This document shows positions 7,758-16,332 of a stretch of 64,000 bases of DNA, piece after piece. The stretch is from Marinibactrum halimedae. GTDB taxonomy: Bacteria; Pseudomonadota; Gammaproteobacteria; Pseudomonadales; Cellvibrionaceae. Position 1 is the stretch's first letter, and the number at the start of each line of letters is the position of its first letter. The stretch spans positions 62,001 to 126,000 of the forward strand of contig NZ_JAJQVM010000004.1 in assembly GCF_021234875.1 (NCBI RefSeq). The letters run 5' to 3'. The notes under the pieces were generated by a model. That model had not been told where the DNA came from. It saw nothing but the letters and a program-made list of their open reading frames with translations, and searched no databases. A program made the position numbers and the translations under genes.

Positions 7758-9401
7758 CTATTTATCCATGTTATATTGAAAACAATCTTTTTGATCTTCC
7801 ATCAAGTCGTATTGATAAGTCAGCTTAACTGGCATAGAAGTTATCCAAGCATTGAGTATACTTTCAACACGACAACAAAAATCACGAACCAGAGGAATAA
7901 CCCCTTCAAAAACGTTATCAAATATCAGCCTATAATGTATCCCCACTTGCATTTTTCCATTTCTATTAAGCATTTTACATTCAGATGAAAGAAGATTTTT
8001 TACTATCCTTCTTATCGGCGCATACTCTTTCTTCCAGACACTCCCTAAAGAGTCCAAGATAAGAATCAAATCTTCTAATGAAAGTAACGCCTTATTTTTT
8101 ATCGCAGCGAGAGTCACAGCCTTCTCAGGAGAAATTGGTTGTGGCTTTTGATAAGGAACCATTTTTTTTGTAATTTGATTGGGTAATGAAGGGACAATCC
8201 CAAGGAAATCTTGATCATGGAATCTGACAGAAAGAGGTTGCCATAAGTGTTGACTAAAACTTGGGGTATGCCATAACGCTTCGATAACAACCTGAGCCTC
8301 ATCTTCAAATGCCCCTGGCATATTAAAAGAAATTTCATATTTTTCGCTATGGGTATCAATATTGAGGTCATAACTATTGTCACTCAAATCGACTAAACTT
8401 GGCCTAATCGGGATACGATCAACATCTTTGATAGCATAAACCCCTTCGATTGAATGAATAGAAAGATCTGAAGAAGCATTGGGGGCTTGAATAATATGTT
8501 GAGTAACTGTTCCATCCACCATTATCGAGTCCGATTCTTCGACCTGAAGGTTCTCTACTGGAATGGTATTTATTTGAAACAACCGAGGAGTTACTCTTAT
8601 CTGGTCAGGCCATGAACAATCAAATACAAAGCGCAGTTTTGCTTTCGCCCATGGTCTATCTAGCTTTGAAAATAAGCAGCTCATGAACGATGCATATTGC
8701 GGTACGTGAAAATATAGCCTTTGCCTTACAATCGAATTCAATAACGATTTATTATTTTTTAATTCTTCAAGTGCGCCCACATTGTATTTTAATTCCTCAG
8801 TTGAACCATCTTCGTACTCTACATATGATTTGATACAATTATTCAACAACATATACTGAAAAGTAAGGCTCTGAACCCAATCACCTTCTACATTAATATA
8901 AAAAAATAGCTCTTTTGGGCACCCTTCACTCGTCACTGGTTTTGACAACTCAACTTCCAATTGGCATCCAGCCCCTATCCCTCCTAAACAGGCTATATCA
9001 TCAATACTAATGTCCCAAATATCACAATCTGAAATTGTTCGGTATATAGAGTTTTCTTTTTTATTTTTTACTGAAAAAATTAACGGAGTACCTTTAGGAA
9101 TAAAAGATCTTGCTCCCATCGACTCACAATTAAACTGTACCAATCCCATAGAAGGTAATGGAGATAACAAAAAGGGATACAGCTGAGAGTACAATCGTGT
9201 ATATAACCTAGAAATGCCACTTTCCGCAGCCAGTCTATTTTTTGACATCAACGCTGCCACAGAATCCACCAACTGATGAATCTCCTCACCAAAATCTTCA
9301 ATGATGTATTCAGAACAATGATGAGTATAAGAATCTTTAACCTCATTGATATAGGCAACATCTTCGACAACAGCTTGATGAAAGGGTTTTGACGTATCCA
9401 T
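7758..9401 (-). CDS. tssF: TssF (ImpG/VasA) T6SS baseplate protein
   Basis: This 547-residue protein fits TssF. Its N-terminal part has the family's pattern of Y..EL..l......F...P..A, here seen as a helix followed by ESGISRLYTRLYSQLYPFLLSPLPSMGLVQF, then FIPKGTPLIFSV (TssF: lp.Gt.l......g..c.FrT), and a C-terminal half with the QPLSVRFHD and VTLAAIKNKALLSLEDLILIL segments. TssF forms the wedge with TssG. The frame opens at 9407, but the ATG at 9401 is better spaced from AAGG, so it is preferred. It follows the beta-helix gene by about 60 bp and precedes the tssL-like gene by 8 bp. Confidence 0.75.
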   Translation of the reverse strand: MDTSKPFHQAVVEDVAYINEVKDSYTHHCSEYIIEDFGEEIHQLVDSVAALMSKNRLAAESGISRLYTRLYSQLYPFLLSPLPSMGLVQFNCESMGARSFIPKGTPLIFSVKNKKENSIYRTISDCDIWDISIDDIACLGGIGAGCQLEVELSKPVTSEGCPKELFFYINVEGDWVQSLTFQYMLLNNCIKSYVEYEDGSTEELKYNVGALEELKNNKSLLNSIVRQRLYFHVPQYASFMSCLFSKLDRPWAKAKLRFVFDCSWPDQIRVTPRLFQINTIPVENLQVEESDSIMVDGTVTQHIIQAPNASSDLSIHSIEGVYAIKDVDRIPIRPSLVDLSDNSYDLNIDTHSEKYEISFNMPGAFEDEAQVVIEALWHTPSFSQHLWQPLSVRFHDQDFLGIVPSLPNQITKKMVPYQKPQPISPEKAVTLAAIKNKALLSLEDLILILDSLGSVWKKEYAPIRRIVKNLLSSECKMLNRNGKMQVGIHYRLIFDNVFEGVIPLVRDFCCRVESILNAWITSMPVKLTYQYDLMEDQKDCFQYNMDK

Positions 9402-9464
9402 AATCATATACCTTATCTTCTATGCGCTTTTAAAAATCTCTTCCATTCACTATAAAACACTACT

Positions 9465-9854
9465 TTATTGAAGTTTAATAAGGGCTCCACTAATCTTAAC
9501 CAATCCATTTCCTTTAACATTAACCAAATTCGATTTAAGATCAGCGGTTGTTGATGCCTGTGCCTTCAAGGTTGTTCCGGCTTTAATAGAGGTTCCGGTT
9601 CCACTTTCGTACGAACTACCTGCTTTAGATTTACATGTTATGGTGTCTGCCTCAACGGAAAATTTACTGCATTTTATCGAAACAGATTCCGGTGTCTGAA
9701 CAATAGTACTTTCATTTGAATTAGATTTACTGGTGGTAGTAATCGATTTATCATTAAGCACAATTGATTGCTTTATTCGACCAGAAGCATCCTCCACTGT
9801 TATTAGCACACCTTCTTTTTTATTCAGCTCTACCTTACAAACAAGAGATGTCAT
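9465..9854 (-). CDS. Stand-alone beta-helix (gp5 C-terminal/VgrG needle-like) protein
   Basis: This 129-residue protein is built almost wholly of short alternating strands rich in Ser, Thr, Lys and Val, ending in VNVKGNGLVKISGALIKLQ. That is the pattern of the triple-stranded beta-helix that forms the needle of phage gpV/gp5 and VgrG proteins (v.i.a...v.i.g..i.l). The first 45 residues (VEDASGRIKQSIVLND) look like the strand block that precedes such needles. There is no hub domain. Its place between tssK and tssF, together with a VgrG-like protein that has almost no needle, suggests a split spike in which this chain supplies the needle. A ribosome site (AGGA) supports the ATG. Confidence 0.65.
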   Translation of the reverse strand: MTSLVCKVELNKKEGVLITVEDASGRIKQSIVLNDKSITTTSKSNSNESTIVQTPESVSIKCSKFSVEADTITCKSKAGSSYESGTGTSIKAGTTLKAQASTTADLKSNLVNVKGNGLVKISGALIKLQ

Positions 9855-9882
9855 TTCTCAGAATTCCTTTCAGTTTTGAAAA

Positions 9883-11211
9883 CTATTTGCTCATCTCTAA
9901 TAATTTAGATGGTAATTTTTTGTACAAATAGAAATTCATCGACTTGAAGTACTCTTGTGCATAGAACGCAATTGTACCATCTCTATGTAAATAGGCCCTT
10001 TCTCCTCCTGAGCATATCTCATAACAATATACTTTCTTACCAAATTCATAACCAAATGTTGGATTTTCCGCTAGCTTTAATCCAACACCCGCAAGCGCAT
10101 AGGTATTAAGCGTTTTTAAGCGTTCAACACTGGTCACACAAGGTAAGTTAATTTCTTCTAACGGAGCTTGATTATTGACATCAACCACCAAATAAAGAGA
10201 ATCCAGCTCGGTCATTTCAGACGGTGTCGGTACACTATAAATTCCGTCCTTCAAGATGAATTCATGAATATAAACAGAGGAAGAGTTAAATTGCATTCGC
10301 AGCGCAATTTGATCAATTAACTCTAAGAATATTTCAGACAACGCTCCATGACGATACGTTTCCGGCTCTCTTTCAGGCCATTCTCCACGATAAAGCTGAA
10401 TATCAGTCAACAAACACTGTAATGATTCATATAGAATATAAGGGTGTATTCTTAACTCACCATTCTGCATACCACCAATATTCAAGTTTTCAAGTAAGCG
10501 AATATTTTTTTGTATTTCATGCAAACATTGTTTTACACCAAACAATAAGGTTTTCGGAAGGTTTTTCGCTCCAAATTCCTGCCTAAGGTCTGCACGAAAG
10601 CGCTTCATGACTGTGAGAAGCTGGCTTAATGACCTTATTAAATATTGACTATTACCTATTTGCAAAAGTGGAGGAGTATATTCAGATGACAATTGCCAAC
10701 CTTGCTGATAGGGCTTTTCAAAATACCCAATACAACCTGAATCAATATGCTCATGATCATCGAGAAGAGAGTGATATTCTTTTGGCAGTACTTGCTCGCA
10801 AGTTAAAATTAGTTTTAGATGCCTCCTGCCAATCTTTTGTCCCTTAGGTATTAACGATGTGACGGTTCCATCATTAACTGGAGGCAACTCACGCAACAAA
10901 TAGTAGTACACTTTATGATTGAGATGTTCTTTTAATTCAACGGGAGGTGAAACAATATTAGTGTTATTTGGGTAATCGAGTAAAACACCATTTCGTGTGA
11001 GTAACTTTAACCTCTTAATACTCACAATGGCTTCATTTGAAAGCAAAGCATCATCCCATTCAATGGTGCTTATACCAAAATCAGGAAGACCGTTAACACT
11101 CATTCGCCCAGAAGCCTCTGCAATTAATGCTTCTTCCTGAGCCATTAAATGTTCTGGTAATAAAGCCTGACCAAATTCCCATTTAACCGGGGCGGGCACA
11201 ACGTGTGACAT
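9883..11211 (-). CDS. tssK: TssK (ImpJ/VasE) T6SS baseplate protein
   Basis: This 442-residue protein opens with VPAPVKWEFGQALLPEHLMAQE, the TssK signature (vpvpvrW.eGqfLrPqHFq.qe). Family length is about 440-450 residues, so it is full length. TssK trimers link the baseplate wedge to the TssL/TssM membrane complex. The C-terminal receptor-binding region (about 310-440) is where it would meet TssL/TssM; here those partners are unusual. A good AAAGGAGA site lies before the ATG. It follows the Hcp-like gene by 117 bp and precedes the beta-helix gene by 28 bp. Confidence 0.85.
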   Translation of the reverse strand: MSHVVPAPVKWEFGQALLPEHLMAQEEALIAEASGRMSVNGLPDFGISTIEWDDALLSNEAIVSIKRLKLLTRNGVLLDYPNNTNIVSPPVELKEHLNHKVYYYLLRELPPVNDGTVTSLIPKGQKIGRRHLKLILTCEQVLPKEYHSLLDDHEHIDSGCIGYFEKPYQQGWQLSSEYTPPLLQIGNSQYLIRSLSQLLTVMKRFRADLRQEFGAKNLPKTLLFGVKQCLHEIQKNIRLLENLNIGGMQNGELRIHPYILYESLQCLLTDIQLYRGEWPEREPETYRHGALSEIFLELIDQIALRMQFNSSSVYIHEFILKDGIYSVPTPSEMTELDSLYLVVDVNNQAPLEEINLPCVTSVERLKTLNTYALAGVGLKLAENPTFGYEFGKKVYCYEICSGGERAYLHRDGTIAFYAQEYFKSMNFYLYKKLPSKLLEMSK

Positions 11212-11328
11212 AACATATCTCCTTTAAAAAAGTAATTATTTAGCCAGAGAGAGCAGTGATATAGGTTTATAGGTATTATTTAGACAATGAAACACCGATG
11301 CGATACTACTACTCTAACTGGCTAAGTT

Positions 11329-11958
11329 TTACGCTTTTACATCAGTCGCCGTTTTCACCCCCCAAGGTTTTACATATTTAGCGGATTCACTCACCGCCAA
11401 ATGAAATTTTTGACTGGTCGGTTTCGGGCTTATTTCTATACAAACTCGAAACAATTCCGGCGTTTGAATAATGTCAGTAGCGTCTTGAGCAACATCAATT
11501 GCCAACTCTGCTGAATCACTTGCCCCGTTGTAGACCTTTTTAATTTCACCTTTATTTAATTGCTCTGCTGTATGCATTGCTTTAAAGTACTTTCCAACCA
11601 CAGGGTCATAGCGTGAACAAAATATATCAAAATCGACATCTGTACACTCCATATCACGCTTTCTTAATAAATCTAAAATCGTTCTGTTTTCATAGCTTGT
11701 GTAGAACGAAATCTGGATAGGATCAGCATAGCCTCCTGAATAATAAATTGACTCCAATATACCAACGGTTTTAGAGACTTTTTCAACACTATCCTTACCC
11801 GCCCCAGCATCGAGGGCACAAAAATCCGGAACCTCTATATTTTGTTGAAGCTGTTTTCTTCCAACAGTCATTCTTGTTAGGTGACCATATGGAGACTGGT
11901 CATCTTTTGCAGCATTAAAACCTTGCCGCACATTTAGATTATGAACTTCCGCTGCCAT
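11329..11958 (-). CDS. Probable divergent Hcp (TssD) tube protein
   Basis: This 209-residue protein lies between the sheath gene tssC and tssK, the normal place for hcp. The central region (GGYADPIQISFYTSYENRTILDLLRKRDM, about 75-103) recalls the Hcp pattern (pi.i....dkaSp.Ll.al..g), and strand-rich segments follow to the end. It is about 40 residues longer than common Hcp. A GGAG site 9 nt before the ATG suggests strong translation, and gaps of 77 and 117 bp on each side set it apart from its neighbours, as is usual for the abundant tube subunit. No direct family motif is beyond doubt, so this is an inference from position, size and weak similarity. Confidence 0.5.
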   Translation of the reverse strand: MAAEVHNLNVRQGFNAAKDDQSPYGHLTRMTVGRKQLQQNIEVPDFCALDAGAGKDSVEKVSKTVGILESIYYSGGYADPIQISFYTSYENRTILDLLRKRDMECTDVDFDIFCSRYDPVVGKYFKAMHTAEQLNKGEIKKVYNGASDSAELAIDVAQDATDIIQTPELFRVCIEISPKPTSQKFHLAVSESAKYVKPWGVKTATDVKA

Positions 11959-12035
11959 AATTTTTCTCCAAATTTATTTATGAAATTACCTATCGTAAAC
12001 ATTTACTTCTTCAAGCATTCTTGGATTAACAAGAA

Positions 12036-13925
12036 TTAGGTTCTTACATCGAGACTTAACTCGACATCGAGTCCTTCAAATTGTCTATGTGGCATTACAG
12101 ATATATTACTGCTATACCAACCAATCATACCTTCTTGCTCTTTAGTTTCGACTTTAATTGACTGAAAAGGATAGTAGCGAAGTGTCAAGTCATCTGGGTT
12201 AACTACCGTCGTAACATATTGAGATAACCAGTTTTCAATAGCGGCATTAATATATTCTTGAGTTGCACTACTTCCGATGTTATCTCTCATCATACATTTT
12301 ATGTAGTGAGCAATTCGAGTTATAGACATTGTATAAGACAAATTGGTAACCAATTGAGAGTTTTGAGAATCTTGAGGATCCTTGAATTTCTTTGTTTTCT
12401 TGATAGATTGACAACTGAAAAAACAAGCATTTGAAGTGCCTTTTTTATATACCAGCGGCATGAACCCAGCATTAGAAAACTGCAATTCTTTATAGTCTGG
12501 GATGATCATCTCTACAGGCGCCTTAATTTCACTTTGCCCGTTGAGTTTGAATTCATGTCGCGGAAGATACTCAATATTTCCACCTCCTTTTGGGCCCCTT
12601 ATATATTGACACCAACCGGTCTCGGCAAATGAACGAATCATATTTTTACAAACTAAGAATGCCGAATTACACCATAAATAATCTTTGTGACCATCAGCCA
12701 CATCTATTTTTTCTTCGAATCCGAACCCCCCTTCATTTGGCTCAGATTCATAGGGCTTACGTAGCAAGAATTTCGGTAAGCTCAAACCAATGTAGGCAGC
12801 CTCTTCAGATTCTCTAAATTGATTCCATTTTTCGAATCTTGGATGACCAAGATGAGCCTCTAGATCTTTAATTTCAGATAACTCTTTAATATCATTACAC
12901 GCTAAAAATTTTGGGCCAACGGATGAAATAAAAGGCGCATGACTGGCAGCAGCGACTTTTCCTGCTGTACTGAGCATTCTACGATCTCTATCTGTATTTT
13001 CGAATTCATAAAGACCAATTAAGGCTCCATATGGACATCCGCCATATTGGTCATATTCAGAAACATAAATTTTCTTGAATAGCTCACTATTTGTTAAATC
13101 AACCGCATTGTTTGCAAGATCATCCATAACCTCTTCTTTAGTACAATCGAGCACATCTATCATTAAATTGGCGCTCCAATCTGTACTCTCTATCAATCCG
13201 TTTAATCCAAGCCAGTTAGCTTCTAGATCTTTAAATTCTTCGTTATGAAGTATTGCATTAACATGTCGATTAATTTTTTCATCGATATCCGCACATGCGT
13301 TAGTTACCTTTTCTCTAACATGGGCTAATGCAAATCCATCTTCATCATTTTCTGGTAGGATATCGTTGAATAAAGCGGTAGCCATGCAGCCTAAAAAATA
13401 ATCTGCCGCAAGCTCATTATCATTTAGATTTAATGCAGAATCTGTTCTTAATTTTTCAGAGATTGTCGATTTGACCTTGCTTAGCTTATCTGCACCGTTG
13501 ATTAAACGCGATACGGTTCGGCGAACTTCACTTTCTTGCTCCTCTCCGCCTTCTTCGATAGATTCCATCTCGCTAAAAGCCAACTCTGAGGCTGAACACC
13601 CTTCAAATATTGCCTCTAAATTTGAAGACAGTAATGAGGAGATAGACTTATCCAAATACACATCACTCTCTTGAAATACGTTCTGAACTCGCTCTCCTTG
13701 CTCTTTAATACTTTGCAACCTTAATTTAATGTTAGAAACATCATCACTTTCATCATAATCCGAAAGGCAATCAGAAAAAGCTGACACACTCTCCTCCAAT
13801 TTTTGAGTGTTTTTTATTCTCACTTTTTTATCAAGCAAAGATTCTAATGTTTCCGGCAAATAATTCAGGCTAGCACCTAAATCCACAATGTGATCATTTG
13901 GTACTTCTATAATTTCCGCACTCAT
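12036..13925 (-). CDS. tssC: TssC (VipB) T6SS sheath large subunit with long N-terminal extension
   Basis: This 629-residue protein contains the TssC core from about residue 210: IDEKINRHVNAILHNEEFKDLEANWLGL, the LFKKIYVSEYDQYGGCPYGALIG block, AAASHAPFISSVGPKF, and the C-terminal WYSSNISVMPH...GLDVELSLDVR strands. Usual TssC proteins are about 490-500 residues with only 60-70 residues before this core, so some 140 residues are extra. The extension is acidic, helical and Ser-rich (for example ESIEEGGEEQESE). TssC and TssB form the contractile sheath. A GGGAGAG site precedes the ATG, and the gene starts 11 bp after tssB. Confidence 0.85.
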   Translation of the reverse strand: MSAEIIEVPNDHIVDLGASLNYLPETLESLLDKKVRIKNTQKLEESVSAFSDCLSDYDESDDVSNIKLRLQSIKEQGERVQNVFQESDVYLDKSISSLLSSNLEAIFEGCSASELAFSEMESIEEGGEEQESEVRRTVSRLINGADKLSKVKSTISEKLRTDSALNLNDNELAADYFLGCMATALFNDILPENDEDGFALAHVREKVTNACADIDEKINRHVNAILHNEEFKDLEANWLGLNGLIESTDWSANLMIDVLDCTKEEVMDDLANNAVDLTNSELFKKIYVSEYDQYGGCPYGALIGLYEFENTDRDRRMLSTAGKVAAASHAPFISSVGPKFLACNDIKELSEIKDLEAHLGHPRFEKWNQFRESEEAAYIGLSLPKFLLRKPYESEPNEGGFGFEEKIDVADGHKDYLWCNSAFLVCKNMIRSFAETGWCQYIRGPKGGGNIEYLPRHEFKLNGQSEIKAPVEMIIPDYKELQFSNAGFMPLVYKKGTSNACFFSCQSIKKTKKFKDPQDSQNSQLVTNLSYTMSITRIAHYIKCMMRDNIGSSATQEYINAAIENWLSQYVTTVVNPDDLTLRYYPFQSIKVETKEQEGMIGWYSSNISVMPHRQFEGLDVELSLDVRT

Positions 13926-13936
13926 AAAAACTCTCC

Positions 13937-14452
13937 CTATTCTGAATCAATTTTTTTATTCATAATTTCTATTGGCATTAAGCAAGAAGATTGGTATCCT
14001 GGGGTAAGAATATTTTTTAATGCCTCAACCGCTTCGGGCTTAGCAATCAAGCCTTTCAATGCTTCCCTAAATTTCGCACTATTATTTAAGCTCGATAGTA
14101 AGGTATTTAATGATTTTTTTGACCTAACCAAATCATTAAGCGAAGAAATATTCTTGCAAACTTGATGAGGTAAAAATGAATCCACATTATCTATAGGCAC
14201 AGAATGAATATTTTCATCATCATCTTTGACATTAACTTTTATTTTCATTTTTTCCAATACGGCATTGATGTTGTCGCCATCAAAGTTAATTACTTTTCTT
14301 TCAGAGAAAGGTACTTTAGACGAACTTTTTCCAGAAAAATCACCCATTATTAATAATCTAAGAGGTAACTCTACATCTTCTGGCTGACCATTAACCTCTG
14401 TTTTATAACGTAATGTCATTCTAGATTTTGGAATAGTATCTTGAATTGCCAT
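13937..14452 (-). CDS. tssB: TssB (VipA) T6SS sheath small subunit
   Basis: This 171-residue protein has the TssB hallmarks: an N-terminal segment with the P.sRM-like SRMTLRYKTEVNG, then ELPLRLLIMGDFSGK (TssB: elPlkllvlGDFsg), a VNFDGDNINAVLEKMKIKV strand (TssB: .r...in..nfd.Vl..~.p.l.~.V), and a C-terminal helix reaching LKNILTPGYQ. It pairs with TssC in the sheath. It is the first gene of the operon, and the 317-bp gap upstream faces a divergent gene and must hold the promoter. A CGGAG site lies 9 nt before the ATG. Confidence 0.85.
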   Translation of the reverse strand: MAIQDTIPKSRMTLRYKTEVNGQPEDVELPLRLLIMGDFSGKSSSKVPFSERKVINFDGDNINAVLEKMKIKVNVKDDDENIHSVPIDNVDSFLPHQVCKNISSLNDLVRSKKSLNTLLSSLNNSAKFREALKGLIAKPEAVEALKNILTPGYQSSCLMPIEIMNKKIDSE

Positions 14453-14769
14453 GAGAAGAACTCCGTTCTAAATAAAATCTTATTTTTTAATTGAATAAGC
14501 AACTTTTAGGTAATCTTGAATAAGTACCCAACCCCCTGCCAGAAAATAGATTGGCATTTTGAGACCTGTGTCGCAATAACAGAAAATAACAAAGAATGAC
14601 AAAAGCAATAGGTAACTAATTTACACACCGGTGACAAAATGGCTTCTTGGCACAAATTTCATTTAATCAGATTAAAGGAGAAGACAAGTAAAAAAATAAA
14701 AAAGTCAGAAAAATCATGAAGATACGAAAAAATCAACAAATCACTTAAATATCTATTTAGGAAAATAGC
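14453..14769. other. Divergent intergenic region between the T6SS operon and an exported-protein gene
   Basis: These 317 bases separate tssB (leftward) from the exported-protein gene (rightward) and must hold at least one promoter for the T6SS operon. The stretch is AT-rich. I looked for sigma-54 -24/-12 boxes and found only imperfect matches (TGGCAC at 14648 without a GC at the right distance). No inverted repeat stands out. Confidence 0.5.
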
Positions 14770-16332
14770 ATGAAGAAAATACTTTTATTATTAACTATTC
14801 TAGGGCTCTCACCTTTATCACATGGCTTAAATTTTGATTCTCTCGTTACTTTAAGTGATGGCAATGGACAGCATCTGAAATTGTCGTTTAATAATGTAGG
14901 CATAAAAGCCTCTAGGACTGATTTTGAAAACTCCACGAAGTTTTATTTAAGAAAACCACTACTTGAGAATATTCCAGACACTCAACTGGAGTGTTTTTCA
15001 TTGCAACTGCCGGATACAAAGCAATACCTTCTAACACAGAAAGACGGATATAATCCTAAAGTATTAATGTATATGCAAAATCCATCCACCGCAGAGGAGA
15101 AGAGATACAGTACATTTTGCTACCAAGATGGTATATTAAAAGGCTACCAACAAGGCCAGTTATGGAATTTGTATTTTTTGGATGATAATTACTATACATT
15201 AAGGGCATCAAGCTCTCAGAGTGCCTACTCATCTCATCCAGCGATTACATTAATGAGTATTGATAGCTATACGATAGCCCCAACTCATACACCTTCTGAT
15301 GACAAGCATGCCACCATGCTGAGTATCACATGGGCAGGAGAACCCATATTTAAATCTTTCAATTTGTGGGAAGAAGTTGACCATCAACCTTTAAAAACAG
15401 GTTGGCATTTTGATTATACAGATGCCCCTTACTTTACGATTAAGAGTAGTTACAACCATCATTATCTCGTAAAAGATCAAAATTCCTCATCCTTAAGTTT
15501 AGTGAAAAACACTGAGCTAGCGGCAGTAGGGGATCGGGCACTTTGGCGTGTGGACATTATTAACGCTGAAGGGGACTATACAATCACGAATAAAGAACCC
15601 GTTATTGGGGAATCTGAAATACCAACACTATATACTCTTGATATAGATTCTTATTCTTCAAACAGTATTGATTTCAATGGAAAAGTTACAAAAAAAAGAT
15701 ATAAGGCTCCCTATACACCTTATATGTTATTTGGTATACATGAGCGTTATACTCATTTAACATTGAAGCCAGAAGACATCATACAAAATAATAGCATTAT
15801 GCGCTTACATAATCAGTTAGCCGTTAATGATTTGTTGATTTTATCTGCCCATGAAGAAAATGGCTGGAGCCAAAGGCGCTTTAAAATTTCATTAGAAGAT
15901 CAGGGTTATGTTGACCAGTACTTTTTTGCCCATGATGTAGGAGTCAATCCAGACGCAGCTAATTGGGGAGACAATCAAAGTTTAGAAGAATTACTCAATA
16001 AACTTCCTGACGTGAAAAATCAATCAGTTGATAAGAGAAAATTGATACTAGAATCAGTGCAACAACAACTTACTGATGCTTACAATGATAGAGTTAATAG
16101 CACTAATAGCGATGGCATCTCCCCCTCTATTATCTGGCTAACAGAGACTAACGGTATCCCTAAAAAAGTGCATACCATAATAGATAATAACGAAAAATCG
16201 TTACGTGTTAACTTTAGAGTGGGCTCAGAAATATCACCGATTACTAATTTTGCATTTTTACTTCGCAAGAAGTATGCAGATGGTAGTGAACATTTTACAC
16301 TCGATGATCCAAGCAGACATAATCCTAAATAG
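14770..16332 (+). CDS. Exported protein of unknown function
   Basis: This 520-residue protein has a clear signal peptide (Lys-Lys, then about 13 apolar residues, likely cleaved near residue 19 after SHG). The mature part looks beta-rich, with repeated blocks of aromatic residues and Asp/Asn (for example LWNLYFLDDNYYTLRASS and FTIKSSYNHHYLVKDQNSSSL). That pattern is compatible with carbohydrate-binding beta-trefoil units, but no canonical QxW motif is evident. Only the first part has Cys (ECF, FCY). It is transcribed divergently from the T6SS operon, and its 3' end overlaps by 8 bp that of the convergent TPR gene. Its function is unknown and a link to the T6SS is only positional. Confidence 0.7.
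   Translation: MKKILLLLTILGLSPLSHGLNFDSLVTLSDGNGQHLKLSFNNVGIKASRTDFENSTKFYLRKPLLENIPDTQLECFSLQLPDTKQYLLTQKDGYNPKVLMYMQNPSTAEEKRYSTFCYQDGILKGYQQGQLWNLYFLDDNYYTLRASSSQSAYSSHPAITLMSIDSYTIAPTHTPSDDKHATMLSITWAGEPIFKSFNLWEEVDHQPLKTGWHFDYTDAPYFTIKSSYNHHYLVKDQNSSSLSLVKNTELAAVGDRALWRVDIINAEGDYTITNKEPVIGESEIPTLYTLDIDSYSSNSIDFNGKVTKKRYKAPYTPYMLFGIHERYTHLTLKPEDIIQNNSIMRLHNQLAVNDLLILSAHEENGWSQRRFKISLEDQGYVDQYFFAHDVGVNPDAANWGDNQSLEELLNKLPDVKNQSVDKRKLILESVQQQLTDAYNDRVNSTNSDGISPSIIWLTETNGIPKKVHTIIDNNEKSLRVNFRVGSEISPITNFAFLLRKKYADGSEHFTLDDPSRHNPK

Noticed and set aside
14640-14670. Possible sigma-54 promoter upstream of the T6SS region
   Set aside because: TGGCAC is present, but the -12 GC is not at the needed distance; matches on the other strand also fail.
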